DNA of 64,000 bases from JALQUL01 sp040382935 (lineage in GTDB: Bacteria; Pseudomonadota; Gammaproteobacteria; Burkholderiales; Burkholderiaceae_C): positions 62,001 through 126,000 of the forward strand of contig JBEIEP010000004.1 in assembly GCA_040382935.1 (NCBI GenBank), written 5' to 3'. The translations under genes and the position numbers were made by a program. The notes under the pieces were generated by a model. The model was not told the DNA's origin and made no database searches. It worked only from the letters and a program-made list of their open reading frames with translations. This document shows, one piece after another, positions 35,012 to 44,151 of this stretch (the first letter of the stretch is position 1; every line of letters begins with the position of its first letter).

Positions 35012-36087
35012 CGCACCAGCCTGTTTTGCCAAAAGTCGCGTTGGTGGTGGCAGGCGGCACCGCGGGCCACATACATCCAGGACTGGCCGTGGCCACGGCC
35101 CTGGCGCAGGCCGGGTGGCAGGTGCATTGGATGGGGTCCAAGTCCAAAATGGAGTGGGACATTATTTCGCCTACAGGTATCCCATTTGAGGCGGTGGAGT
35201 TTTCGGGTGTACGCGGCAAGTCTTTGGTCACCCTGCTCACGGCGCCGTTTCGGTTGCTGCGTGCGTGTTGGCAAGCGGCCCAGGTTTTGCGGCGCGTGAA
35301 GCCACAGGTTGTTTTGGGGTTTGGTGGCTACATCACGGTGCCGGCCGGCGTGGTGAGTGGCTTGATGGGTGTGCCCTTGGTGTTGCACGAGCAAAACCGC
35401 ATTGCTGGCATGGCCAATCGGCTATTGGCGATGTGGGCCAAAGGTGTGTTTACCGCTTTCCCTGACGTGTTGCCCAAGGCGCAGTGGGTGGGCAACCCAC
35501 TGCGCGAAAGCTTTGCACAGCAGCAAACACCGGCCCAGCGGTTTGAGGCGCGCCAAGGGCCGCTAAAAGTCATGGTGGTGGGTGGCAGTCTTGGCGCGCA
35601 GGCACTGAACGAGGCGGTACCCCGTGCCCTGGCCAAAATACCCGCAGCGCAACGCCCCATCGTTATCCATCAAAGCGGCAAGGCCCACGTGGAGGCATTG
35701 CAGCAGCGTTACCAATCCTTGGGCGTAAAGGCCCGTGTGCTTGCGTTTATCGACGACATCGCCACCGCTTTTGCAGAGGCTGATTTGGTCATTTGCCGCG
35801 CGGGCGCCAGCACCGTGACCGAAGTGGCGGCCATTGGCGTTCCCTGTCTGTTTGTTCCTCTACCCTCTGCGGTGGACGACCACCAAACCGCCAATGCGCA
35901 GTACCTGGCCCAAAGTGGGGGTGCGTGGCTGATGCGGCAATCCGAATTGAACCCAGAGGCCTTGGCCCGCTTTATTCAAACCCTGAGCCGAGCGCAATTG
36001 GTCCAAGTCGCGCAAAACGCCTATGCGCTGCGAAAAATGGACGCGGACCAACACATTGTTCAAATCACCATGCAACTCGCTTCATGA
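35008..36087 (+). CDS. murG: Lipid II synthase MurG (UDP-GlcNAc transferase)
   Basis: MurG adds GlcNAc to lipid I at the inner face of the membrane, forming lipid II. The 359-residue GT-B enzyme has the N-terminal loop GGTAGHIHPGLA (16-27), the second glycine loop GGSLGAQALN, FIDDIATAFAEADLVICRAGA and the UDP-GlcNAc motif around PSAVDDHQTANA. It overlaps ftsW and murC by four bases each. Confidence 0.97.
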   Translation: MTHQPVLPKVALVVAGGTAGHIHPGLAVATALAQAGWQVHWMGSKSKMEWDIISPTGIPFEAVEFSGVRGKSLVTLLTAPFRLLRACWQAAQVLRRVKPQVVLGFGGYITVPAGVVSGLMGVPLVLHEQNRIAGMANRLLAMWAKGVFTAFPDVLPKAQWVGNPLRESFAQQQTPAQRFEARQGPLKVMVVGGSLGAQALNEAVPRALAKIPAAQRPIVIHQSGKAHVEALQQRYQSLGVKARVLAFIDDIATAFAEADLVICRAGASTVTEVAAIGVPCLFVPLPSAVDDHQTANAQYLAQSGGAWLMRQSELNPEALARFIQTLSRAQLVQVAQNAYALRKMDADQHIVQITMQLAS

Positions 36088-37493
36088 AACACGCCATTCA
36101 ACATATTCACTTTATCGGCATTGGTGGCTCAGGAATGTCGGGTATTGCCGAGGTCTTGTTTCATCAGGGCTACACGGTGTCGGGCTCGGATTTGTCGGAC
36201 AGTGCCACGGTACGCCGTTTGGCCGATTTGGGCATTACCACCTACATCGGCCATGCGGCACACAATTTGGTTGACGTCCACGCGGTGGTCACTTCTACCG
36301 CCGTACCCGAGGCCAACCCCGAGGTGCTAGAGGCGCGCAAACGCCAAATTCCGGTCGTGCCGCGCGCGGTTATGTTGGCCGAACTGATGCGCCTCAAGCA
36401 CGGCATCGCCATTGCGGGTACCCATGGCAAAACAACCACCACCAGCTTGGTGGCCAGCGTTCTAGGACAGGCCCAGTTAGACCCTACGTTCGTGATTGGT
36501 GGACGCCTCAACAGTGTGGGTGCCAATGCGCGCCTGGGCGCCGGGCAATACATTGTGGTGGAGGCTGACGAGTCCGATGCCTCCTTTCTCAATCTATTAC
36601 CCATGATGGCGGTGGTCACCAATATCGACGCCGACCACATGGATACCTACGGCCACGACTTTGAACGCCTAAAAAATGCTTTTGTTGACTTCCTGAACAA
36701 AATGCCTTTTTATGGCACGGCTATTTTGTGTACCGATGACCCCAGCCTGGCGCAAATTGCCCAAACGCTGGCAAGGCCGGTCACCAGCTATGGCTTTAAT
36801 GAGGGAGCACAGGTCAGGGCTGTCAACGTACGCGCGGTGGGTGCACAAATGCATTTCACTGTTCACAGGCGCAATGGGGTGGTCCTGCCCGACCTAGACA
36901 TTGTGCTGAACCTACCAGGACGGCACAACGTGCTGAACGCCTTGGCGGCGATAGCGGTAGCGGCCGAGTTGGATATCGCCGATAGCGATGTGGTGGCCGC
37001 GCTCGCACAGTTCAAAGGCGTGGGGCGTCGTTTCCAAAACTACGGCCAAATACCCTGTAAAAACGGGGGCCAATTCACGTTGATTGATGACTACGGACAC
37101 CACCCCGTCGAGATGGCCGCTACGCTGGCCGCTGCCCGAGGGGCTTACCCCGCGCAGCGCCTGGTACTGGCCTTTCAGCCCCATCGTTACACCCGTACCC
37201 GTGACTGCTTTGAAGACTTTGTGAAAGTCTTGAGCCGGGCCGATCTGGTATTGGTGTCTGAGGTGTACGCGGCGGGCGAAACCCCCATTGTTGCCGCAGA
37301 TGGTCGCTCGTTGGTGCGGGCGCTGCGCGTAGCGGCGCAGGTGGACCCGCTGTTCGTAGAAGACATTACCGCGATGGCCGCTGCCGTGGTGGAGCACGCC
37401 AGAGATGGCGATGTGGTGATCTGCATGGGCGCGGGATCTATGGGCTCGGTGCCCGCGCAAGTTGTAGCCCGCGCTGAAAAGGAGTCCCAGTGA
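36084..37493 (+). CDS. murC: UDP-N-acetylmuramate--L-alanine ligase
   Basis: MurC adds the first peptide residue, L-Ala, to UDP-MurNAc. The ATG at 36084 overlaps the murG stop and gives 469 residues, the usual length. FIGIGGSGMSGIAEVL forms the N-terminal nucleotide-sugar fold; the P-loop GTHGKTT is at 112-118; EADESDASFL, DADHMDTYG and DYGHHPVE follow in family order. The long upstream open frame is an artefact of the murG region. Confidence 0.97.
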   Translation: MKHAIQHIHFIGIGGSGMSGIAEVLFHQGYTVSGSDLSDSATVRRLADLGITTYIGHAAHNLVDVHAVVTSTAVPEANPEVLEARKRQIPVVPRAVMLAELMRLKHGIAIAGTHGKTTTTSLVASVLGQAQLDPTFVIGGRLNSVGANARLGAGQYIVVEADESDASFLNLLPMMAVVTNIDADHMDTYGHDFERLKNAFVDFLNKMPFYGTAILCTDDPSLAQIAQTLARPVTSYGFNEGAQVRAVNVRAVGAQMHFTVHRRNGVVLPDLDIVLNLPGRHNVLNALAAIAVAAELDIADSDVVAALAQFKGVGRRFQNYGQIPCKNGGQFTLIDDYGHHPVEMAATLAAARGAYPAQRLVLAFQPHRYTRTRDCFEDFVKVLSRADLVLVSEVYAAGETPIVAADGRSLVRALRVAAQVDPLFVEDITAMAAAVVEHARDGDVVICMGAGSMGSVPAQVVARAEKESQ

Positions 37494-38467
37494 ACACGTC
37501 ATTCAATCCAAGCACTGCCCCCGCTTCGTTCGGCAAAGTGGCCGTTCTGATGGGGGGGCGCTCGGGCGAGCGCGAGGTCTCTTTGCTTTCGGGTCAAGGG
37601 GTGCTCAATGCGTTGCGCACCAAAGGCGTCAACGCCCACGCCTTTGACCCACGCGACAACAACCTGATGCAATTGGCCGAGCAGGGTTTTGACCGCGCCT
37701 TTGTTGCGCTACACGGCCGTTATGGCGAAGACGGAACGGTGCAGGGGGCACTGGAATTGATGGGCATTCCCTACACCGGCTCAGGGGTGATGGCTTCTGC
37801 CATTGCCCTAGACAAAGCCATGACCAAACGGCTATGGAGCGCCGATGGCATTTCCACACCCGCGCAATTTTTGTGGCAACCTGCACGCCACGACAAAGCG
37901 CTGCTGCCCGGCATTGCACAGCAGTTGGGCCTGCCTTTGATCGTCAAACCCTCGCGCGAGGGCTCGTCGCTGGGCGTGACCAAAGTGCAAGATCTAGACC
38001 AACTAGAAGGCGCCGTCAACAGTGCCGCGGCGCTGGACAGCGACGTGTTGATAGAAGCCTTTATTGACGGTGATGAATTGACCTGCCCCGTCATTGGAAC
38101 CGGTGATCAGGCCTATTGCCTGCCCGTGATCAAAATCGTGGCCCCACAAGGGCGCTACGACTACCAGGCCAAATACTTTACCGACGATACCCAGTACCTG
38201 ATCCCCTGTGGACTCGATGCCGCTGAGTTAAGCCGCTTGGAAGCGCTAACGCTAAGTGCCTACCGCGCCGTGAACGCTAGGGGCTGGGGGCGCATCGACG
38301 TGATGGTAGACAAGCGCACCCGTCAACCCTATTTGCTGGAGATCAACACTTCGCCTGGCATGACCAGTCATTCGCTGGTGCCCATGGCCGCCAAGGCCAT
38401 AGGCATGGCCTATGAAGATTTGTGCCTCACGTTGCTGGCCAGCGCCACTTTGGACTACGCCGAGTAA
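37490..38467 (+). CDS. ddlB: D-alanine--D-alanine ligase (DdlB type)
   Basis: Ddl joins two D-Ala for MurF to attach. The 325-residue ATP-grasp enzyme starts with GTG overlapping the murC stop (GTGA). Motifs: MGGRSGEREVSLLSGQGV near the N-terminus, HGRYGEDGTVQGALE, the ATP-grasp loop KPSREGSSLGVTKV and the metal-binding end LLEINTSPGMTSHSLVP. The dcw location defines the DdlB type. A downstream ATG at MGGRSGE would truncate the protein and is unlikely. Confidence 0.96.
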   Translation: MNTSFNPSTAPASFGKVAVLMGGRSGEREVSLLSGQGVLNALRTKGVNAHAFDPRDNNLMQLAEQGFDRAFVALHGRYGEDGTVQGALELMGIPYTGSGVMASAIALDKAMTKRLWSADGISTPAQFLWQPARHDKALLPGIAQQLGLPLIVKPSREGSSLGVTKVQDLDQLEGAVNSAAALDSDVLIEAFIDGDELTCPVIGTGDQAYCLPVIKIVAPQGRYDYQAKYFTDDTQYLIPCGLDAAELSRLEALTLSAYRAVNARGWGRIDVMVDKRTRQPYLLEINTSPGMTSHSLVPMAAKAIGMAYEDLCLTLLASATLDYAE

Positions 38468-38482
38468 ATCGCACCCCACACC

Positions 38483-39313
38483 ATGCGCTCCACCCTTGCA
38501 TCCCTAGAGCCCACGCCGCTGCCGCTGGACCTTCGCCTTATGCGACTGTTCACGCTGCTGTGCTGGGCCGGTGCGGCCGCGTTGGCGTTTGGGTTGGCCG
38601 GGCTTGTGTTGGTGCGTTTACCGCTCTTTAACGTCAAGTCCATTACGCTCAATGGTGAGTTTGCCAAGGTCAACCAGCTCAGCGTTGCACACGCGGCGTT
38701 AAACGCTGTGACCGGCACTGCGTTCACGACCAACTTGCAAACCTTGCAAAGCGCAATTGCCAGCCAGGCTTACGTGCGCACCGCACAGGTACACCGGCGG
38801 TTTCCCAACCAGCTTTGGGTGGAAATTTCAGAACACGCACCGGTAGCGATATGGGGTAAATCGGACGACGAAAATATTAAAATGCTCAACAGCTATGGCG
38901 AAATATTTGAAGGCAACGCCAACGACGTTGATACCGACAGCATGGTCCAATTGTTAGGGCCAGATACAGACGCCCCCAAAGTGCTGGCCATGTACCACCA
39001 GCTGGTACCCAGCTTTCAGTCGGCACAGCAAGCGATCGCCACCCTGCAGCTCAGTTCGCGCGGTACTTGGTCGAGTCGCACCGTACAGGGGGCCAACCTC
39101 GAACTTGGAGACGGAGACGCCGCGCAATTGGTCGAGCGTTTGCACCAGTTTTTCCAAACACTGCCCAAGATTTGCGAGAGGATGGGAACGCTTGTTTCGC
39201 ATCTGGAATCGGCCGATTTGCGCCACCCCAATGGCTATGCCATTCGGCTGCGTGGTGTGTCGACCGAAGGCAAAGCATCGGCGTCTGTAAAACCACCACC
39301 CCAAGCACATTGA
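38483..39313 (+). CDS. ftsQ: Cell division protein FtsQ
   Basis: FtsQ is a bitopic divisome scaffold that binds FtsB and FtsL. The 276-residue product has a short cytoplasmic N-terminus, one membrane helix (about 22-48, LFTLLCWAGAAALAFGLAGLVLV), a POTRA domain starting FNVKSITLNGEF, and the conserved beta-domain with RRFPNQLWVEISEHAPVAIWG. It follows ddlB by 15 bases and precedes ftsA by 11. Confidence 0.95.
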   Translation: MRSTLASLEPTPLPLDLRLMRLFTLLCWAGAAALAFGLAGLVLVRLPLFNVKSITLNGEFAKVNQLSVAHAALNAVTGTAFTTNLQTLQSAIASQAYVRTAQVHRRFPNQLWVEISEHAPVAIWGKSDDENIKMLNSYGEIFEGNANDVDTDSMVQLLGPDTDAPKVLAMYHQLVPSFQSAQQAIATLQLSSRGTWSSRTVQGANLELGDGDAAQLVERLHQFFQTLPKICERMGTLVSHLESADLRHPNGYAIRLRGVSTEGKASASVKPPPQAH

Positions 39314-39324
39314 CTGGAACAAAA

Positions 39325-40554
39325 ATGGCAAAAGAGTACAAAGATTTGGTTGTTGGATTGGATATTGGCACCGCCAAGATCATGGTGGTGGTGGCCGAAC
39401 TGCTGCCCAAAGGCGAGATCAAAATTGCCGGGTTTGGCATGGCCCCCAGCGCAGGCCTTAAACGCGGTGCGGTGGTCAATATCGAGGCCACGGTGCAAAG
39501 TATTCAAATGGCGCTCAAAGAAGCCGAGCTCATGGCCGATTGCAAAATCGCCCGGGTGTACACCGGCATCACCGGCAGTCATATTCGGGGTTTGAATTCC
39601 AGCGGCATGGTCGCCATCAAAGACCGCGAGGTCTCGCGCAACGACGTGGCACGCGTCATGGAGACGGCCACGGCCATCAACATCTCCACTGACCAACGCC
39701 TGCTGCTTGTGGAATCCCAAGAGTTTGTGATTGACGGACAAGACGTCAAAGACCCCATTGGCATGAGCGGAATACGCCTTGAGGCCAAGGTACATATCGT
39801 GACCGGGGCGCAAACGGCTGCTGAAAACATTCTCAAATGTGTGCGCCGCTGCGGTCTGGAAGTTGAGCACCTCATGCTCAACCCCATCGCTTCCAGCTTG
39901 TCGGTGCTCACCGAGGACGAAAAAGACCTGGGGGTGGTGATGGTAGACGTGGGTGCGGGTACCACTGACATTGCGATGTACACCGGAGGCGCATTGCGCC
40001 ATACGGCAGTCATCCCCATTGCGGGCGACCTCATCACCAGCGATATTGCAATGGCGCTGCGCACCCCCACCAAAGACGCCGAAGAAATCAAAATCGAAAG
40101 CGGATGCGCCAAGCAGATGCTCACCGACCCCGAGACCAATATCGAAGTGCCGGGGCTGGGAGACAGAGGGCCCCGTATGCTAAATCGCCAAGCCTTGGCC
40201 GGCGTGATAGAGCCGCGCGTAGAAGAAATTTTCACCTTGGTGCAACAAATCATTCGCGAAACCGGCTACGAGGAGGTCTTGTCCTCAGGCATTGTGTTGA
40301 CCGGAGGCACCTCGCTTATGCCCGGTGTTTTGGAGCTGGGCGAAGACATTTTTCTAAAGCCCGTTCGCCGCGGTGTGCCCCAATATGGGCACAGCTTGTC
40401 AGACATGGTGTCCCAGCCCCATTGCTCCACCGTCATGGGTTTGCTTGAAGAGGCGCGCATGGCACGTTTGCGCGGCTTAAAGGTGTCGCAAAAAGGCGGC
40501 AGCATGCAAGACTTTTTATCCAGAACCAAAGACTGGTTCGTTCGGACTTTTTAA
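39325..40554 (+). CDS. ftsA: Cell division protein FtsA
   Basis: FtsA is an actin-like ATPase that tethers FtsZ to the membrane. The ATG at 39325 gives 409 residues beginning MAKEYKDLVVGLDIGTAK, with phosphate-1 motif DIGTAK. Phosphate-2 is DVGAGTTDIAMY and the adenosine motif is VLTGGTSLMPGV. The C-terminal amphipathic membrane-targeting helix is DFLSRTKDWFVRTF. The longer frame into ftsQ is rejected. It precedes ftsZ by 73 bases. Confidence 0.97.
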   Translation: MAKEYKDLVVGLDIGTAKIMVVVAELLPKGEIKIAGFGMAPSAGLKRGAVVNIEATVQSIQMALKEAELMADCKIARVYTGITGSHIRGLNSSGMVAIKDREVSRNDVARVMETATAINISTDQRLLLVESQEFVIDGQDVKDPIGMSGIRLEAKVHIVTGAQTAAENILKCVRRCGLEVEHLMLNPIASSLSVLTEDEKDLGVVMVDVGAGTTDIAMYTGGALRHTAVIPIAGDLITSDIAMALRTPTKDAEEIKIESGCAKQMLTDPETNIEVPGLGDRGPRMLNRQALAGVIEPRVEEIFTLVQQIIRETGYEEVLSSGIVLTGGTSLMPGVLELGEDIFLKPVRRGVPQYGHSLSDMVSQPHCSTVMGLLEEARMARLRGLKVSQKGGSMQDFLSRTKDWFVRTF

Positions 40555-40627
40555 GAGGCCAACGATGAGCCACCCCATTTTTTCGATTTTTATTTGTAAT
40601 TTCTGACCCGCCCCAAGGAGACCCACC

Positions 40628-41917
40628 ATGACCGTTTTATCCATCACTTCCCCAACCCCCCAACCTGAGGACCTCACCATGCAGCATATCGAATTTGCCG
40701 AAGAAGAATCGTTTCACTTGGGCACGCAAATCAAAGTGATAGGCGTGGGAGGGGGCGGTGGCAATGCGGTTGAGCACATGATTGCCAAGGGCGTTCGTGG
40801 CGTTGAGTTTATTTGTGCCAATACCGACGCGCAGGCCCTGCAGGCCAGCCAGGCGGGTCGGCAAATTCAACTGGGCACGACAGGTTTGGGCGCAGGTACG
40901 ATCCCCGCCAAAGGGCGCGACGCGGCTGAGCAAGCAACCGAGACTATTCGCGAAGCCATAGCCGGTGCGCATATGCTGTTTATTACGGCCGGTATGGGTG
41001 GCGGTACAGGCACCGGGGCGGCGCCTGTGATTGCAAGAATCGCCAAGGAAATGGGGATACTGACGGTGGCGGTGGTGACCAGGCCTTTTGATTGGGAGGG
41101 TAACCGCTGCATGCGCAACGCCGATGCGGGCTTGACCGAATTGGAAGCCAATGTCGATTCGCTGATTGTCGTGCTCAACGACAAGCTGCTCGAAGTGCTG
41201 GGCGAAGATATTACGCAGGAAGAAGCCTTCGCCCACGCCAACGACGTGTTGAAAAATGCGGTGGGCGGCATTGCCGAAGTCATCAACGTCCGCGGTAACG
41301 TGAACGCCGACTTTGAAGACGTGAAGACCGTCATGAGCGAACCCGGTAAAGCCATGATGGGGACCGCCGTTGCCAAAGGCCCTGACCGTGCCCGTCTGGC
41401 GGCCGAGCAGGCCATTGCCTGCCCATTGCTGGAAGGTGTGGACTTGTCGGGTGCCAAAGGCGTTTTGGTACTGATTACCGCAGCCCGTACCTCGCTCAAA
41501 TTGAGCGAGTCCAGGTTGGCTATGAACACCATCAAAAACTTTGCCTCAGAAGACGCACACGTCATCTACGGCACGGCCTACGACGAAAGCCTGGGCGATG
41601 AAATTCGTATCACCGTGTTGGCCACCGGTCTTGGCAAGGCCAACCGGCGCAGTGCGCCCCAACTGACACAAGTGCTCGCCACCGGCACCTATGGCGGCGC
41701 AATGCAAACGCCACAGGCAATGCAACCCACTATTGGTGCGCCCACGACCGCAGCGGCGTTGTTCGCAGGCGCCATGCCTGCACCCAACTACCAGGTGCCT
41801 GCATTGTTTCGCAACCACCCAGACCGCACCAACGCGGCCGCGCGGGTCGATGCCTTGTCCTCCAGCGGGATGGACGACGTTGAAATCCCCGCCTTCTTGC
41901 GCAAGCAGGCCGACTAA
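40628..41917 (+). CDS. ftsZ: Cell division GTPase FtsZ
   Basis: FtsZ polymerises into the cytokinetic ring. From ATG 40628, seven bases after AAGGAG, the product is 429 residues. A second ATG at 40679 (MQHIEFAEEE) also has a GAGG site and matches the usual family N-terminus, giving 412. The GTPase domain has VIGVGGGGGNAVEHM and the tubulin signature GMGGGTGTGAAP. The C-terminal FtsA/ZipA-binding peptide is DDVEIPAFLRKQAD, preceded by a variable Ala/Pro/Thr-rich linker. TGTAAT at 40595-40600 could be a -10 box for an ftsZ promoter inside the 73-base leader. Confidence 0.97.
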   Translation: MTVLSITSPTPQPEDLTMQHIEFAEEESFHLGTQIKVIGVGGGGGNAVEHMIAKGVRGVEFICANTDAQALQASQAGRQIQLGTTGLGAGTIPAKGRDAAEQATETIREAIAGAHMLFITAGMGGGTGTGAAPVIARIAKEMGILTVAVVTRPFDWEGNRCMRNADAGLTELEANVDSLIVVLNDKLLEVLGEDITQEEAFAHANDVLKNAVGGIAEVINVRGNVNADFEDVKTVMSEPGKAMMGTAVAKGPDRARLAAEQAIACPLLEGVDLSGAKGVLVLITAARTSLKLSESRLAMNTIKNFASEDAHVIYGTAYDESLGDEIRITVLATGLGKANRRSAPQLTQVLATGTYGGAMQTPQAMQPTIGAPTTAAALFAGAMPAPNYQVPALFRNHPDRTNAAARVDALSSSGMDDVEIPAFLRKQAD

Positions 41918-41927
41918 AATTGCTTCC
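41915..41927 (+). promoter_or_regulatory. Possible leaderless promoter of lpxC
   Basis: TAAAAT at 41915-41920, beginning at the ftsZ stop codon, is followed by seven bases and the lpxC ATG. This spacing would start transcription at the start codon. The -35 region (CCTTCT) is weak, and read-through from ftsZ is equally possible. No Shine-Dalgarno site precedes lpxC. Confidence 0.35.
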
Positions 41928-42851
41928 ATGCTGGCCCAACGCACCATTCAAAACACCACCAAAGCGGTGGGCGTGGGCCTGCACAGTGGCCAGCGCGTTG
42001 AGCTGACCCTAAGCCCTGCACCGGTTGATACCGGCGTTGTGTTTAGGCGCGTGGACTTGGCCCAACCGGTCGATATACCGGCTGGTGCCCATGCGGTCAC
42101 CGACACCCAAATGGCCAGTACCCTCAGCCGGGGCGGCGTCAAAATACAAACCGTGGAGCACCTGATGTCCGCCTGTGCAGGACTGGGAATCGACAATCTG
42201 TTGGTCGAGGTCAACGCCGAAGAAATTCCCATCTTGGACGGCTCGGCCGCCTCGTTTGTGTTTTTGCTTCAAGGGGCCAAAATTGTCACCCAAGCCCAAC
42301 CCAAGCGCTTTATTCGCATCACCTCCCCAGTCGAGGTTCGTGTGCTTGAGCGAGGGCAAGAAAAATGGGCGCGGCTCGAGCCCTATGAGGGCTACAAGCT
42401 GCGTTTTGAAATTGACTTTGCGCACCCAGCGGTGGACTCCACCTCGCAGTGCGTAGAGTTTGATTTAGGGTCGGGCCGTTACGCCAAGGACATTGCCCGC
42501 GCACGCACGTTTGGCTTTACTAAAGATGTGGAGATGATGCGCAAAAACGGCCTGGCCATGGGCGGTGGCTTGGACAACGCCATCGTGATGGACGATACCC
42601 GCGTGATCAATGCCGGCGGCCTGCGCTACGACGACGAGTTTGTGAAGCACAAGATTTTGGACGCCATGGGCGACTTACTGCTGATAGGCCACCCCTTACT
42701 GGCCAGTTACCACGCCTACCGCTCGGGCCATGCGCTGAACAACCGTTTGATACGCGAAGTGCTCAACCAACCTCAATGCTACGAGTGGGTCAGTTTTATG
42801 GATTTGGCAGACGTACCAAGAGGCCTATCGGCTATTCCCGCGGCCTGGTGA
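41928..42851 (+). CDS. lpxC: UDP-3-O-acyl-N-acetylglucosamine deacetylase LpxC
   Basis: LpxC is the zinc-dependent committed step of lipid A synthesis. The 307-residue product shows HSGQRVELTLSPAP, the first zinc His in VEHLMSACAG, ILDGSAASFVF, the FGFTKDVEMMRKNGLA lid, and the second domain's KHKILDAMGDLLL with His and Asp ligands, then HAYRSGHALNN. It is the last gene of the dcw cluster, 10 bases after ftsZ. Its final 20 bases overlap the end of ruvC on the opposite strand. Confidence 0.97.
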   Translation: MLAQRTIQNTTKAVGVGLHSGQRVELTLSPAPVDTGVVFRRVDLAQPVDIPAGAHAVTDTQMASTLSRGGVKIQTVEHLMSACAGLGIDNLLVEVNAEEIPILDGSAASFVFLLQGAKIVTQAQPKRFIRITSPVEVRVLERGQEKWARLEPYEGYKLRFEIDFAHPAVDSTSQCVEFDLGSGRYAKDIARARTFGFTKDVEMMRKNGLAMGGGLDNAIVMDDTRVINAGGLRYDDEFVKHKILDAMGDLLLIGHPLLASYHAYRSGHALNNRLIREVLNQPQCYEWVSFMDLADVPRGLSAIPAAW

Positions 42852-43347
42852 TCGCACGCCCGAGCTTGGCACGCATGGCATGGGCGTGCGCGTGAGTAAT
42901 GGCCATACCCAGTGCGTCGGCAGCATCAGGCCCTGGCGCTGATGGTAGTTCCAACAAGCGCTTAACCATTTCCTGTATCTGCGATTTGGCGGCACGACCG
43001 TAGCCCACTACCGATTGCTTCATCTGTAGGGCGGTGTACTCCGCCACAGGCACATCCATTGAAACCAATCCTGTAATGCAGGCCCCCCGTGCTTGGCCCA
43101 GCAACAGCGTGGACTGGGGATTGACGTTGACAAAAACAATCTCAACGCAGGCCACCTCGGGTTGGTAAGTGGCCACCACGCTGCGTACGCCGTCAAACAA
43201 CACCTTGAGCCGCTGCGGTAGCTGCCGCGTGTCCAACGATTGCGTGCTGATGGTGCCGCTGGCTACGTAATGCAAGCGGTTGCCCTGCTGGTCAATCACC
43301 CCAAAGCCAGTGGTTCTAAGTCCAGGATCAATACCAAGAATTCTCAT
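42832..43347 (-). CDS. ruvC: Holliday junction endonuclease RuvC
   Basis: RuvC cuts Holliday junctions at the end of recombination. The 171-residue product has the first catalytic Asp7 in GIDPGLRTTGFG, the Glu in CVEIVFVNVNPQST, and the Asp pair in PGPDAADALGMAITHAHA. It is intact. ruvA and ruvB are not beside it. It is the last gene of a leftward group rnb-tonB-mtgA-ruvC, starting six bases after mtgA, and overlaps the 3' end of lpxC. Confidence 0.96.
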   Translation of the reverse strand: MRILGIDPGLRTTGFGVIDQQGNRLHYVASGTISTQSLDTRQLPQRLKVLFDGVRSVVATYQPEVACVEIVFVNVNPQSTLLLGQARGACITGLVSMDVPVAEYTALQMKQSVVGYGRAAKSQIQEMVKRLLELPSAPGPDAADALGMAITHAHAHAMRAKLGRAITRPRE

Positions 43348-43353
43348 AGGGCG

Positions 43354-44151
43354 CTAGCGCGGTACCTGCACATCGGCCATACGGCCCGCAATCACCATGG
43401 CGCGACCGCTCAAGTAGTTTGAGGTGGGTTGCTTTTCGAAAAACTTGGGTCGGGGCAGCATCACGGCCAAACGTGCGGCTTCAAAGGGGCCTAGTTGCGC
43501 AGCGGGCTTGCGAAAGTAGTGTTGCGCTGCCGCCTCAATACCAAACACCCCCTCACCCCATTCGACGTTGTTCAAGTAAATCTCCAAAATCCGCTCTTTG
43601 CTTAAAAACGCCTCTAATGCCAGAGTAATCGCCAGCTCCTGCGCTTTTCTAAACAGGTTTCGTTCGCCCGATAGCAAGAGGTTTTTGGCCAATTGTTGCG
43701 TAATGGTCGAGCCTCCCACAATCTTCACAGGTTTGGCCACAGGCACAGCTTTGCCACCTTTCTGCGCACCTTTGGCCGCATTCTGTGCGCGTTGCTCGGC
43801 CCGTTCTTGCGCCTTGTTGTTCTTTTGCCAAGCCGATTCAACGGCGTCCCACTGCACGCCACCATGCGTCGCAAACACATCGTCCTCGGAGGCAATCACC
43901 GCGCGTTTGATGTGCACCGACATGGCCGAATAAGGCACCCAATCCTGGCGCCAGCCCTTGCCATTGGAGGTGGCAAGCCTAAACGCCTCTGACCGTTGAA
44001 ACGTGGTCGATTGGGGGTCCACGCCGATCATCACAACGACCCGCGCAAGAAAGAAAATTTCCAGCGCCACAGCTGTTAGCAACAGCATCAAGAGCAGGCG
44101 CGTGGCCGCTCCAGATTTGGACGACCGACCTGACATGCTTCGTTTACTCAT
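43354..44151 (-). CDS. mtgA: Monofunctional peptidoglycan glycosyltransferase MtgA
   Basis: MtgA is a GT51 enzyme that polymerises lipid II at the inner membrane. The 265-residue product has one N-terminal membrane helix (about 17-40), the catalytic Glu in ASEDDVFATHGGV, then GGSTITQQLAKNLLLS, ERILEIYLNNVEWG and FGIEAAAQHYF. Between EDDVFATHGG and GGSTITQ is an insertion of about 25 residues rich in Lys, Ala and Gln (NKAQERAEQRAQNAAKG), absent from typical MtgA. It overlaps the tonB-like gene by eight bases. Confidence 0.95.
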   Translation of the reverse strand: MSKRSMSGRSSKSGAATRLLLMLLLTAVALEIFFLARVVVMIGVDPQSTTFQRSEAFRLATSNGKGWRQDWVPYSAMSVHIKRAVIASEDDVFATHGGVQWDAVESAWQKNNKAQERAEQRAQNAAKGAQKGGKAVPVAKPVKIVGGSTITQQLAKNLLLSGERNLFRKAQELAITLALEAFLSKERILEIYLNNVEWGEGVFGIEAAAQHYFRKPAAQLGPFEAARLAVMLPRPKFFEKQPTSNYLSGRAMVIAGRMADVQVPR

